64,000 bases of DNA from Clostridia bacterium (GCA_017463325.1 JAFTPK010000003.1:1-64000); one strand, 5' to 3'. Positions 24,480 to 35,093 are shown, counted from the first letter of the stretch. The notes: generated from the sequence alone by a model not told the origin. Translations and numbers: made by a program.

Positions 24480-25913
24480 TTAAATTCGTACGTCCCCTTT
24501 TTGCCCAAGCAACGCTTGATGTTTCTCCAAAATCGGGTCGATCTCCCCACGAATAAATTCCACCGTTTGCGAAGGAGCGCGGCCGATAAACTTTTTCGCG
24601 TCGAGAATTTCGTCGAGTTTTCCCCAAACGGGACGGAACAGCTCGTCATTTTTGATTAGCTCGATCAAATTATTTTCCTTTCCCTCGATTTTGACCTGTT
24701 TCCCCGCCTCCATGGAAAGAACGCGGATACGTTCGTGCAACTCTTGACGGTTACCACCCGCCTTTACACATTCCATCATAATATTTTCCGTCGCCATAAA
24801 GGGAAGCTCCGCGCGGATACGCTTTTCAATCACCTTTTCATAAACGACGAGGTTGTCCGCAACGTTCATATAAACGTTCAAAATCGCGTCTACGGACAGG
24901 AATGCCTGCGCGTTTACAATTCGACGGTTCGCCGAATCGTCAAGCGTACGCTCAAACCATTGCGTAGAGGCCGTGATCGCGGCGTTTTCGGGAAGCGTGA
25001 GTACGTATCTTGCCAACGCGCCGATACGCTCGCTACGCATAGGATTACGCTTATACGCCATTGCGGAAGAACCGATTTGATTTTTTTCAAAAGGCTCCTC
25101 AATCTCTTTCATGCTTTGAAGTAAGCGAATATCGTTGGAGAATTTATACGCACTCTGCGCAATTTGCGAAAGCACGCAAAGAACGTTATAGTCGAACTTT
25201 CTCGGATAGGTTTGCCCTGTTACGCCGTAAACCTTTTCATACCCGAGCTTGTTTACGACCCGTTTTTCCAGCTCCTTGACCTTTTCTTCGTCCCCATCAA
25301 AAAGCTCCATAAAGCTTGCTTGCGTGCCCGTCGTACCTTTAACGCCACGCAAACGGACGTGCGATTTCAAATCGGACAAATTTTCATAATCCATTTTCAG
25401 ATCCTGCAACCAAAGCGTTGCGCGCTTGCCCACCGTCGTAAGCTGCGCGGGCTGCAAGTGCGTAAAGCCAAGCGTGGGAAGATCTTTATATTGCATAGCA
25501 AAGCGTTTCAGCTTTTCCATAACGTTGACAAGCTTTTTTAAAAGGATATCAAGCGCCTCGTCAAGCATGATCGCCTCGGCGTTGCAATTGACGAAACAGC
25601 TCGTCGCGCCGAGGTGAATAATAGGCATTGCCTTTTTCGCTTGCGCACCGTACGCCTTTACGTGCGCCATAACGTCATGGCGTACCTCTCTTTCAAATTG
25701 CGCTGCAAGCTCGTAATTGATCTCCTCAGCAAATTCTTTTAATTCGTCCACCTGCTCCTGCGTAACGGGTAAGCCAAGCTCCATTTCCGCTTCCGCGAGC
25801 GCGACCCAAAGCTTTCTCCAAAGCTTAAAACGCTTTTCGTCTGAAAATGCGTACTGCATTTCTTTGCTTGCGTAACGGGTGATCAACGGATTGTTATACA
25901 CGGAATGATCCAT
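24480..25913 (-). CDS. purB: Adenylosuccinate lyase
   Basis: 477 residues. Acts twice in purine synthesis, releasing fumarate from SAICAR and from adenylosuccinate. The signature loop GSSAMAYKRNPMRSE is present, as are LGATSCFVNCNAE and TLGFTHLQPAQLTTVGKRA. AGGAGG lies six bases before the ATG at 25913, preferred to a TTG one codon earlier. It lies 12 bases after the cyclophilin gene and is followed closely by the peptide module, so those genes are probably co-transcribed. Confidence 0.96.
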   Translation of the reverse strand: MDHSVYNNPLITRYASKEMQYAFSDEKRFKLWRKLWVALAEAEMELGLPVTQEQVDELKEFAEEINYELAAQFEREVRHDVMAHVKAYGAQAKKAMPIIHLGATSCFVNCNAEAIMLDEALDILLKKLVNVMEKLKRFAMQYKDLPTLGFTHLQPAQLTTVGKRATLWLQDLKMDYENLSDLKSHVRLRGVKGTTGTQASFMELFDGDEEKVKELEKRVVNKLGYEKVYGVTGQTYPRKFDYNVLCVLSQIAQSAYKFSNDIRLLQSMKEIEEPFEKNQIGSSAMAYKRNPMRSERIGALARYVLTLPENAAITASTQWFERTLDDSANRRIVNAQAFLSVDAILNVYMNVADNLVVYEKVIEKRIRAELPFMATENIMMECVKAGGNRQELHERIRVLSMEAGKQVKIEGKENNLIELIKNDELFRPVWGKLDEILDAKKFIGRAPSQTVEFIRGEIDPILEKHQALLGQKGDVRI

Positions 25914-25925
25914 CAAAAACCTCCT

Positions 25926-26447
25926 TTACGCCTTCTTAGGCTCGGGATAAGAAACACCAAACGTTTCAGCCGTTACTGCTTTCATCTTCTGCTCCTCGTA
26001 CGGCCTATCCGTCCAAGGGTTGGTCTTTACCGTTGCAATCTCGTCCACCGTTTCCATACCCTCGATTACTTTCCCGAATGCCGCATACTGTCCGTCAAGA
26101 TAGTCAGCCTCCGCGTGCATGACGAAAAATTGCGAGCCTGCCGAGTCGGGATGCCCCGAGCGCGCCATGGAAAGAACGCCGCGTACGTGCGAAAGGTCGT
26201 TTTGAGCAAAACCGTTAGAGGAAAATTCCCCGGGAATACGATACCCCGGGCCGCCCGTGCCTGCCCCCTCAGGGTCGCCGCCTTGGATCATAAACCCTGC
26301 GATAATACGGTGAAAAATCAAGCCGTTATAAAACCCTTTGTTGACAAGGGAGAGAAAGTTATTCACCGTATTCGGCGCCTTTTCGGGATAAAGCTCCGCT
26401 TTAAAGGTTTTTCCGTTTTCCAGTTCAAAAGTTACGATAGGATTCAT
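25926..26447 (-). CDS. Cyclophilin-type peptidyl-prolyl cis-trans isomerase
   Basis: 173 residues, single cyclophilin domain. FHRIIAGFMIQGGDP (catalytic arginine and surrounding), GSQFFVMHAEADYLDGQYAAFG are clear. There is no signal peptide, so it is cytoplasmic. AGGAAGTG lies before the ATG. It lies between the dCMP deaminase and purB genes in one operon. Confidence 0.95.
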   Translation of the reverse strand: MNPIVTFELENGKTFKAELYPEKAPNTVNNFLSLVNKGFYNGLIFHRIIAGFMIQGGDPEGAGTGGPGYRIPGEFSSNGFAQNDLSHVRGVLSMARSGHPDSAGSQFFVMHAEADYLDGQYAAFGKVIEGMETVDEIATVKTNPWTDRPYEEQKMKAVTAETFGVSYPEPKKA

Positions 26448-26464
26448 ATTACACTTCCTTTTGA

Positions 26465-26923
26465 TTATTCTTCGTATTTGACCACTTCGACGCCCGCTTC
26501 GTCAAAAAGCTGCAACGAAAATTCGTCGGGGTAGCCCTCTTTATAAATAACGCGGACAATCCCCGCATTAATGATCATTTTCGCGCAAATTACGCAAGGC
26601 TGATGGGTGCAATACAGCGTTGCGCCGTTTAAGTTAATGCCAAACTTTGCTGCTTGGACAATTGCGTTCTGTTCGGCGTGGACGGCGTAACAGATCTCTT
26701 GACGGGTGCCGCTTTCGATATTGAGCTTACGGCGCAGACATTCCCCGCGCTCCTCACAGCTCGTAACCCCGGCGGGCGCACCGTTATACCCCGTTGTAAG
26801 TACATGCTTGTCTTTGACGATTATCGCCCCGACGTGACGGTTTTTTTGGTAACAGCTTGACCAACCAGCCACCGTTTCCGTAAGCTGCATAAACCGTTTA
26901 TCCCATTTCGTTGCCTTTGCCAT
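26465..26923 (-). CDS. dCMP deaminase
   Basis: 152 residues. Zinc site HAEQNAI with PCVICAKMI, and the family start TKWDKRFMQLTETVAGWSSC. Deaminates dCMP to dUMP for thymidylate synthesis (ComEB/Dcd type). AGGAGA lies before the ATG. First gene of the long operon reaching to the ABC exporter, driven by the promoter at 26951-26979. Confidence 0.94.
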   Translation of the reverse strand: MAKATKWDKRFMQLTETVAGWSSCYQKNRHVGAIIVKDKHVLTTGYNGAPAGVTSCEERGECLRRKLNIESGTRQEICYAVHAEQNAIVQAAKFGINLNGATLYCTHQPCVICAKMIINAGIVRVIYKEGYPDEFSLQLFDEAGVEVVKYEE

Positions 26924-26950
26924 TGAGAACTCTCCTTGCGCTTTTCTATT

Positions 26951-26979
26951 ATTGTATCACAATTGAAAAAAAAACGCAA
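26951..26979 (-). promoter_or_regulatory. Sigma-A promoter of the dCMP deaminase-purB-peptide module operon
   Basis: TTGCGT (26974-26979), a 17-base spacer and TACAAT (26951-26956) on the minus strand. It is the only clear promoter upstream of the eight genes down to 21130. Confidence 0.6.
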
Positions 26980-27080
26980 CGCTTTCAAAAAGATATTTGA
27001 CGCCTTTTTACAAAATTCCCTTTAAAAAAGGCGACCTTAAAAAAAATTTTTAAAAATTTTCCATTTTTTCCGTTTTTTTG

Positions 27081-27109
27081 TTTGAGAGTACGAACAATGC
27101 GTTTATAAT
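27081..27109 (+). promoter_or_regulatory. groESL promoter region, no CIRCE seen
   Basis: TTTGAG (27081-27086), a 17-base spacer and TATAAT (27104-27109). Neither the CIRCE inverted repeat (TTAGCACTC/GAGTGCTAA) nor a CtsR heptad repeat is seen in 26980-27157. A short inverted repeat GCCGA-GCG-TTCGGC lies in the leader (about 27128-27141). Confidence 0.6.
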
Positions 27110-27157
27110 AATATAGATAAAAATAATGCCGAGCGTTCGGCGTAACGGAGGAAACAT

Positions 27158-27445
27158 ATGAATATCAAACCTTTATTCGACAAAGTCGTGATCGAAAGCG
27201 TCCCCGTGGAAGAAAAGACCAAAAGCGGCCTTTTCCTTACCGCAGCTTCTCAAGAAAAACCGCAGGCTTATAAGGTCGTGGCGGTTGGCCCCGGCGGGAT
27301 TGTGGACGGCAAAGAGGTGCAAATGCAGGTAAACGTAGGCGACAAGGTGCTTTGCTCGCAATACGCGGGTTCGGAATTTAAGGTGGACGGCAAGGAATTT
27401 ACCATTATCCGTCAAAGCGAAATCCTCGCAATCCTTGAAGACTAA
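27158..27445 (+). CDS. groES: Co-chaperonin GroES
   Basis: 95 residues. The start MNIKPLFDKVVIE, the mobile loop around KTKSGLFL and GDKVLCSQYAGSEFKVDGKE match Cpn10. It caps GroEL during protein folding. CGGAGGAAAC lies before the ATG; groEL follows after 36 bases. Confidence 0.97.
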   Translation: MNIKPLFDKVVIESVPVEEKTKSGLFLTAASQEKPQAYKVVAVGPGGIVDGKEVQMQVNVGDKVLCSQYAGSEFKVDGKEFTIIRQSEILAILED

Positions 27446-27478
27446 ACCGCATAAAAATTTAATTAGAAGGAGAAATAA

Positions 27479-29110
<1,632 letters not shown>

Positions 29111-29120
29111 TTGAATAATA

Positions 29121-29165
29121 AAAAATACGACCCTGAAAGCTTTCACTTTCAGGGTCGTATTTTTT
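29121..29165. terminator. Bidirectional terminator between groEL and spo0A
   Basis: AAAAATACGACCCTGAAAG pairs with its inverted copy (29121-29139 with 29147-29165) around a short loop, ending in T runs. Confidence 0.92.
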
Positions 29166-29167
29166 GA

Positions 29168-29932
29168 TTAGAGCATATTCTCCAAAATAAGCTTGTCCGC
29201 AACGAGCGCAATAAACTCGCTATTCGTTGGTTTTTCCACACCAAGATATACACGCGTACCAAAAATGGCGTTGATCGCGTCAATCCTTCCTCTATTCCAA
29301 GCCACTTCGATTGCGTGACGAATAGCACGCTCTACCTTACTCGACGTAGTGGCGAACTTTTTCGCAATGCTAGGATACAGCTCTTTCGTAACACCGTTAA
29401 TAATCTGCGGCTTTGCCACGGTGAGCTTGACTCCCTCACGCAAATATCCGTAACCCTTGATGTGCGGTGGAATCCCGATCGAAATAAAAATTTCGCTGAT
29501 TTTTTCGTCAATTGTAACAGGATTACGTTTCTTCGCCGCAAATTCTTTTCCCTCTACTTTCGACGTTTCTTTAAGTATTTCACGAATCCGCTCCATCGCA
29601 ACAGCCGTATCAAAGGGCTTTACAAGATAGTACTCCACGCCCAAAGAAAGCGCTCTTTCAATCAATCCGTCGTTTGCCATTCCCATAGCAATAACTTTCG
29701 TACTCGGCCAAGTCTTTTTCACCGTTTGCGTCACTACGGCGCCGTCCGCACCTTTAAGAAACATTCCCGTAATTACCAAATCGGGTTTTTCGTTCATTAA
29801 TTTTTTGATGCCTTCATCTCCGTCGTCGCCGATATGCAGCAGATGAAATTCGTCGCTCTTGGCAATCTCTTCTTGTAGCTGTTCTAATACAGCTGGGTTG
29901 GAATCCAACAAAATAAGGCTTTTTCTTTTCAT
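29168..29932 (-). CDS. spo0A: Spo0A-family sporulation response regulator with altered receiver
   Basis: 254 residues. The C-terminal Spo0A DNA-binding domain is well kept (HIKGYGYLREG, LYPSIAKKFATTSSKVERAIRHAIEVAWNRG, KPTNSEFIALVADKL). The N-terminal receiver has the conserved lysine (YYLVKPFD) and D10, but the phosphoacceptor aspartate is glycine (G56 in VITGMF). The second acidic-pocket residue is serine (S11), and the switch threonine is replaced (AMGMAND). Normal phosphorelay control therefore looks impossible. GGGAGAGG lies before the ATG. It is either the main Spo0A under another control or a paralogue. It stands alone next to groEL. Confidence 0.88.
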   Translation of the reverse strand: MKRKSLILLDSNPAVLEQLQEEIAKSDEFHLLHIGDDGDEGIKKLMNEKPDLVITGMFLKGADGAVVTQTVKKTWPSTKVIAMGMANDGLIERALSLGVEYYLVKPFDTAVAMERIREILKETSKVEGKEFAAKKRNPVTIDEKISEIFISIGIPPHIKGYGYLREGVKLTVAKPQIINGVTKELYPSIAKKFATTSSKVERAIRHAIEVAWNRGRIDAINAIFGTRVYLGVEKPTNSEFIALVADKLILENML

Positions 29933-29976
29933 AACCTCTCCCAAAAAATGTTTTTATTCTACCGCCCTCGCGCTTG

Positions 29977-30016
29977 GTAGTATGTATATTATACTACTTA
30001 TTTTCAACAAAGTAAA
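29977..30016 (-). promoter_or_regulatory. spo0A promoter with overlapping dyad
   Basis: TATAAT at 29988-29993 on the minus strand with a weak TTTACT (30011-30016). A perfect 7-bp inverted repeat (GTAGTAT, 29977-29983, and ATACTAC, 29991-29997) covers the -10 region and could be an operator. A sequence equal to the 0A box core TGTCGAA lies at 30088-30094 upstream. Confidence 0.5.
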
Positions 30017-30121
30017 GCATTATTTAACAATATTTTTTAAATAATTGAAAATAATATTGAATTATTTTAAAATATTTTGCATTAATTTGTCGAAAAAGGA
30101 AAAAAACTATGCCTGAAAGAG

Positions 30122-30149
30122 AAATCCCCCGATTTTTTTCGGGGGATTT
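30122..30149 (-). terminator. Terminator after the ABC-F gene
   Basis: AAATCCCCC/GGGGGATTT (30122-30130 with 30141-30149) with a ten-base A/T loop; downstream on the minus strand the T tract is short. Confidence 0.7.
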
Positions 30150-30154
30150 GTCGA

Positions 30155-31732
30155 TTAAAGGGTCGTTTCGTCAAGGTATTCGTCGTAGGTAACCTGTCTG
30201 TCGTAGGTCTTGCTTTCACCGATTTCAATAATACGGTTGCAAACGGTGTTCATAAGCTCCTGGTCGTGCGAGGTAAGAAGCATACAGCCCTTATAGGAGG
30301 AAAGCCCATTGTTGAGGGCGGTGATAGATTCCAAATCGAGGTGATTCGTCGGTTCGTCGAAGATGAGGAAATTGCTCCCCTCCAACATCATTTTGGCAAG
30401 CATACATCTAACCTTTTCGCCTCCTGAAAGCACCTTTGCCTTTTTAAGAGCCTCTTCTCCCGAGAACAACATTCTGCCAAGCCAACCGCGAAGATATTCT
30501 TCGTAATGATCATTGGAGAACTGTGAAATCCATTCCACAAGATTAAGCTCGCATTTTTCAAAATATTCGTTATTATTTTGCGGGAAATAGGAAACGGAAA
30601 TGGTCTTGCCCCATTTTACAGTACCCGCGTCGGGTTCTACCTTTCCGCAAAGAATGTCGTACAGCATGGTGAGCGTCGTGCTCTTATCCGATACGATACC
30701 GATTTTTTCGTCGCGCTGGACGGTGAAAGAAAGATCTTTAAAATAGCCCTCTTTCGTAAGCCCTTCCACCATCAAAATATCGTGGCCGATTTCTCTTTCA
30801 AATTTAAAGTCAATGTACGGATACTTTCTAAGCGAGGGCTTAAAATCGCTGATTGTGAGCTTTTCAAGCTCCTTTTTTCTTGAAGTCGCCTGACGGGATT
30901 TAGACGCGTTGGCGGCAAATCTCGCAATGAATTCCTGCAATTCTTTGGCGCGCTGTTCCGCTTTTTTATTCTGCTCTTTTTGCTGACGGGCAAGAAGTTG
31001 GCTCGTCTGATACCAAAAATCGTAGTTGCCGACGTACATATTGATCTTTCCGAAATCTACGTCGCAAATATTCGTACAAACTTTATTGAGGAAGTGTCGG
31101 TTGTGCGAAACGATAATAATCGTATTTTCAAAATCCATTAAATAATTTTCCAACCAGCGAACCGTTTTAATGTCGAGGTTGTTGGTAGGCTCGTCAAGCA
31201 ACAAAACGTCGGGATCGCCAAATAACGCCTGCGCAAGCAAAACGCGTACCTTTTGCTTGGCGTCCAGCTCGCTCATAGGCAAATAATGCAAATCCTCGGA
31301 AATGTCCAACGCATTTAATAGCTGCCCCGCCTGATACTCGGCGTCGTAGCCGTTCAATTCGGCAAATTCACTTTCAAGCTCCGCCGCTTTCACCCCGTCC
31401 TCTTCCGAGAAATCGGGCTTTGCGTACAGCGCGTCCTTTTCGTCCATAATTTCGACAAGATGCTTAAAGCCGAGCATAACCGTACGAAGTACCGTTTCGT
31501 TATCATACATATTTTGGTTCTGTTGCAAAACGGACATACGCTCGTTCTTATCAAGTGAAATGAACCCTTTTTGCGGTTCCACCTCACCCGAAAGCACTTT
31601 CAAAAAGGTGGATTTTCCTGCGCCGTTCGCGCCGATAATCCCGTAACAATTTCCTTTTGTAAATTTTAAATTAACGTCCTCAAAGAGTTTTTTACTGCCG
31701 TATTGCAGAGATACTCCCGTAACTTGTAACAT
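30155..31732 (-). CDS. ABC-F family ATPase (YkpA/YbiT-like)
   Basis: 525 residues, two ABC domains without membrane helices: GANGAGKST with LLLDEPTNNLD, then a second site with LSGGEKVR and FDEPTNHLD. The charged linker (about 240-300, QLLARQQKEQNKKAEQRAK) is typical. ABC-F proteins act on ribosomes, rescuing stalls or giving resistance to ribosome-targeting antibiotics; the general housekeeping type seems likely. The start at 31732 has AGAGGTG. Single-gene unit. Confidence 0.9.
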   Translation of the reverse strand: MLQVTGVSLQYGSKKLFEDVNLKFTKGNCYGIIGANGAGKSTFLKVLSGEVEPQKGFISLDKNERMSVLQQNQNMYDNETVLRTVMLGFKHLVEIMDEKDALYAKPDFSEEDGVKAAELESEFAELNGYDAEYQAGQLLNALDISEDLHYLPMSELDAKQKVRVLLAQALFGDPDVLLLDEPTNNLDIKTVRWLENYLMDFENTIIIVSHNRHFLNKVCTNICDVDFGKINMYVGNYDFWYQTSQLLARQQKEQNKKAEQRAKELQEFIARFAANASKSRQATSRKKELEKLTISDFKPSLRKYPYIDFKFEREIGHDILMVEGLTKEGYFKDLSFTVQRDEKIGIVSDKSTTLTMLYDILCGKVEPDAGTVKWGKTISVSYFPQNNNEYFEKCELNLVEWISQFSNDHYEEYLRGWLGRMLFSGEEALKKAKVLSGGEKVRCMLAKMMLEGSNFLIFDEPTNHLDLESITALNNGLSSYKGCMLLTSHDQELMNTVCNRIIEIGESKTYDRQVTYDEYLDETTL

Positions 31733-31762
31733 TGTACACCTCTTAAAATTTATTCCGATAAG

Positions 31763-31791
31763 ATTATACCATATTCGCGTTTTGAAAGCAA
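31763..31791 (-). promoter_or_regulatory. Promoter of the ABC-F gene
   Basis: TTGCTT (31786-31791), a 17-base spacer and TATAAT (31763-31768) on the minus strand. Confidence 0.75.
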
Positions 31792-31840
31792 TCGTTTCTT
31801 TACCAGATTTTACGAATAAATGTATAAAAGGATAAAGAAC

Positions 31841-31866
31841 CCCCCCTCGAACTACTCCGAGGGGGG
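31841..31866 (-). terminator. acpP terminator
   Basis: CCCCCCTCG/CGAGGGGGG stem with an eight-base loop, followed on the minus strand by TTCTTTATCCTTTT. Confidence 0.75.
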
Positions 31867-31887
31867 AAATAATCAAAAACAAAAAGA

Positions 31888-32115
31888 TTATTTCGTAAGC
31901 TTTTCAAGCTCAGCAGCGACGTCGCCTACCGTAACAAGGCCCTCGACGTCTTCGTCGGGGATTACAATACCGAATTCGTCTTCAAGACGGCTGAGAAGTT
32001 CAACCACGTCAAGAGAGTCTGCGCCAAGGTCTTCTACAATCTTCGCGTCTGCCGTTACTTTGTCAGCGGAAATATTTAATTCCTCTGCAAGCATTTCCTG
32101 AATTTTTTCTAACAT
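31888..32115 (-). CDS. acpP: Acyl carrier protein
   Basis: 75 residues, acidic, with the phosphopantetheine serine in GADSLDVVELL. Carries growing fatty acids; the substrate form for the acyl-ACP thioesterase at 17357-18094. GGAGGAA lies before the ATG. It is a single-gene unit with its own strong promoter, away from the fab genes (none in the window). Confidence 0.97.
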   Translation of the reverse strand: MLEKIQEMLAEELNISADKVTADAKIVEDLGADSLDVVELLSRLEDEFGIVIPDEDVEGLVTVGDVAAELEKLTK

Positions 32116-32173
32116 TAGTCTGTTCCTCCGTAGATTTTCATTTTACCTTTCGCAATCAATACATTGCATTATT

Positions 32174-32202
32174 ATTGTAATATAAATTGTTACAAATGTC
32201 AA
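32174..32202 (-). promoter_or_regulatory. Promoter of acpP
   Basis: TTGACA (32197-32202), a 17-base spacer and TACAAT (32174-32179) on the minus strand, just after the end of tex. Confidence 0.8.
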
Positions 32203-32231
32203 GCGGATTTTACTAAAAACTTGTTGATTTG

Positions 32232-34409
32232 TCAACTGTTTTTATTTTTCCGTTTCATGGTAAGGCCGATCCTGTTTTTCTTCACGTCCACGTCTTTCAC
32301 AAATACCGTGACCACCTGCCCGACTTTTAAAACTTCCATGGGGTGACGAATATATCTATCGGTAATCTCCGAAATGTGCACAAGTCCGTCCTGATGTACG
32401 CCGATATCAACGAACGCGCCGAAATCTACGACGTTTCTCACCGTGCCCGTCAGCTCCATTCCCACCTTTAAATCCTCGATTGCCATTACGTCCGTGCGAA
32501 GCATGGGTGCAGGCAACGAATCACGAATGTCACGACCCGGTTTCATTAGCTCGGCTACGACGTCGGCAAGAGTTGCTCTGTCCAACCCGGTATCCTTTGC
32601 GGCTTTTTCTTCGCCGTAGGCTTTTACTCGGCGGGAAAGCTCGTCAAGGCGACGGTTTTTTACGTCCTCTTTCGTATACGAAAAGAGAGAAAGCAATTTT
32701 TCTGCTTTTGCGTAGGATTCAGGGTGGACGGCGGTGTTATCGAACACGTTTTCTCCGCTGTCAATCCGTAAAAAGCCCGCGCATTGCGTATACGCTTTTT
32801 CGCCAAGCTTAGGAACTTTGAGCAGCTGTTTCCTTGACGTAAACCTGCCGTTCGCCTCGCGATAAGCCACGATATTTTTCGCCACGCCTGAATTAAGCCC
32901 CGCTACGAATTTGAGCAGCGATACGCTTGCCGTATTCAAGTCTACGCCAACGCTGTTGACGCAATCTTCCAGTACTCCCGAAAGTGTTTCGTCCAAGCGT
33001 TTTTCGTTCATATCGTGCTGATACTGTCCTACGCCGATCGACTTCGGGTCGATTTTTATTAGCTCGGCAAGAGGATCTTGCAAACGACGAGCAATAGAAA
33101 CGGCACTACGCGTCGTAACGTCAAACTGCGGGAATTCCTCTGCGGCAAGCGGAGATGCCGAATACACCGACGCACCCGCTTCATTCACGATCACATAGGC
33201 AACCGATCTGCCTGTTTCCAGCTTGATTTCACGAATAAGCTCGGCAATAAATTTCTCGCTCTCTCTACTCGCCGTACCATTCCCGCAGGAAATGACCTCA
33301 ACGCCGTATTTTGCGATCATTGCCTTCAAAACGCGTTTAGGCTCCTCAACCCTCGCATTCGGCAGCGTAACGTGTACGACGGTGTTATCGAGCACCTTGC
33401 CCGTTCCGTCCACAACACAAATTTTACAGCCCGTACGGTACCCCGGATCCCAACCTAACGTCACCTTGTTTTTCACAGGCGGCTGCATAAGTAACGGCTT
33501 TAAATTCAGCTCGAACATTTTAATCGCCTGTTCGCTCGCCTCCTCGAAAAGCTGCGCACGGACTTCCCGTTCCACCGACGGCGCGATCAATCTTTCGTAC
33601 CCGTCCTCGCCCGCCTCTTTAACAATTTTCGAGCTTTCTCCGCCGTCCTTTAAAAAGCCCGCAAGGGTAATACGCTTGGCAAACTCCGAGTCAACGCGGA
33701 TAGAAACCTTTAAAAACTCTTCCTTTTCCCCGCGATTTAAGGCAAGAATTCTATGACTTTTTGCGTTTTCCACAGGCTCGCAGTACGCGGCGTACATACC
33801 GTACGTTTTTTCTACGTCCGCCTCCTCTTTACCTTTTGCATAGGAAGAAACCAACTCACCGTGCTTTACAAAGAAATTGCGCAGCTTTTTACGGGTGGCG
33901 GCGTCGTCGGAAATGATCTCAGCGATAATATCCCGCGCTCCGTCGATCGCCTCCTTTACCGTAGGCACTTCCTCCGAAAGATATTTCTCCGCCTCCTTTT
34001 CGGGCGAAAGCGTCTTGTCTTGCGCTAAAATCCTTTCGGCAAACGGTTGTAAGCCCTTGGCGATCGCCACGGACGCACGCGTTTTACGCTTTTGCTTATA
34101 CGGACGGTAAATATCCTCGACTTCCGTCAAAATCGCCGCTTTTTCAAGCGCGAGCTTGATCTCGTCCGTCATCTTGCCCTGTTCGGTGATTGCCGCCGCA
34201 ACCTCTTCCTTTCTCTTTTCAAGACCGCGAAGATAAGTAAGCCGATCGAATAATTCTCTCAAAATTTGATCGTCACAGCTCCCCGTCATCTCCTTACGGT
34301 AACGGGCAATAAACGGGATCGTATTCCCCTCGTCGATTAGCGTAACGATATTGTTCGTATGCGTTTCGCTTAACCCGAATTCCTGTCTGATCGTTTGTAA
34401 AATGTCCAT
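32232..34409 (-). CDS. tex: Tex-family RNA-binding protein
   Basis: 725 residues, usual length. The N-terminal Tex helices (IPFIARYRKEMTG), a YqgF-like RNase H fold (GWDPGYRTGCK), helix-hairpin-helix segments (SVGVDLNTAS, KFVAGLNSGVAKNIV) and a C-terminal S1 domain (GTVRNVVDFGAFVDIGVHQDGLVHISE) are in the usual order. It binds nucleic acid and affects transcription. It starts four bases after the AlkD-like gene and is the last gene of this operon. Confidence 0.95.
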   Translation of the reverse strand: MDILQTIRQEFGLSETHTNNIVTLIDEGNTIPFIARYRKEMTGSCDDQILRELFDRLTYLRGLEKRKEEVAAAITEQGKMTDEIKLALEKAAILTEVEDIYRPYKQKRKTRASVAIAKGLQPFAERILAQDKTLSPEKEAEKYLSEEVPTVKEAIDGARDIIAEIISDDAATRKKLRNFFVKHGELVSSYAKGKEEADVEKTYGMYAAYCEPVENAKSHRILALNRGEKEEFLKVSIRVDSEFAKRITLAGFLKDGGESSKIVKEAGEDGYERLIAPSVEREVRAQLFEEASEQAIKMFELNLKPLLMQPPVKNKVTLGWDPGYRTGCKICVVDGTGKVLDNTVVHVTLPNARVEEPKRVLKAMIAKYGVEVISCGNGTASRESEKFIAELIREIKLETGRSVAYVIVNEAGASVYSASPLAAEEFPQFDVTTRSAVSIARRLQDPLAELIKIDPKSIGVGQYQHDMNEKRLDETLSGVLEDCVNSVGVDLNTASVSLLKFVAGLNSGVAKNIVAYREANGRFTSRKQLLKVPKLGEKAYTQCAGFLRIDSGENVFDNTAVHPESYAKAEKLLSLFSYTKEDVKNRRLDELSRRVKAYGEEKAAKDTGLDRATLADVVAELMKPGRDIRDSLPAPMLRTDVMAIEDLKVGMELTGTVRNVVDFGAFVDIGVHQDGLVHISEITDRYIRHPMEVLKVGQVVTVFVKDVDVKKNRIGLTMKRKNKNS

Positions 34410-34412
34410 ATT

Positions 34413-35093
34413 CTACCTTTTATCCTTTTTTATTTTCATGGCGTTTAAATTCGCCTTTTTTTCTTGGGTGACGCGATAGCTTTCCCTCGCTTTCGCAATC
34501 GCTTTATTATGTGTTTTTGCGTCTAAAAAGCCCGCGTTTAACAGCTTTACGCCAAAGTCGTAATATTTAACGAGCACCTCCGCAACAAGCCAAGCCGCCG
34601 CCATATGTACGTAGTACGGCTCCGTATTCACTTGTCGTAACGCCCGCTCGATCTCCGATAGGTATTCCTCTTTTACGTAATACGCAAGTAGCGTGACGAG
34701 CGCATACCTACGCTCGTATTCCCCCGTCCGATTTAATAAACCGCGTAGTATAGGCAAAAATTCTTTTTCCTTGCCTTTTAACGATTTCGGACGAAAGCTA
34801 TCGCACAATGCCCAGTTGTCAATAAGCGGCAAAACCCTTTTAAACGTTTTTGTAAACTCGCCGTAACCAAGCGACGCGACCACCGTCAATTTAACAAAAA
34901 CCGCTTCGTAATACTCGTTTGGAAAAGCAAGCAACGTTTGCACGTCCTTTTTCCACGCCTTTGCCAGCTCTCGTAGCTTTGGCGTACGCACTCCGAGAAT
35001 TTCATATTCGGTAAAAATCAACCGCCGCTGAAACTCGGCAAATTCTTCTTCCGCATATCCTCTTAATTGGGCAACAAATTCAGTATACTTCAC
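34413..35093 (-). CDS. AlkD-like DNA alkylation repair protein
   Basis: 226 residues of HEAT-like repeats with the family landmarks GVRTPKLRELAK, NWALCD and YVHMAAAWLVAE. Such proteins remove or recognise bulky alkylated bases without flipping them. It uses a GTG start with GGAG nine bases upstream, overlapping the end of the inosine glycosylase gene by 14 bases. The pairing of two base-repair genes in one operon supports the call. Confidence 0.88.
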   Translation of the reverse strand: MKYTEFVAQLRGYAEEEFAEFQRRLIFTEYEILGVRTPKLRELAKAWKKDVQTLLAFPNEYYEAVFVKLTVVASLGYGEFTKTFKRVLPLIDNWALCDSFRPKSLKGKEKEFLPILRGLLNRTGEYERRYALVTLLAYYVKEEYLSEIERALRQVNTEPYYVHMAAAWLVAEVLVKYYDFGVKLLNAGFLDAKTHNKAIAKARESYRVTQEKKANLNAMKIKKDKR

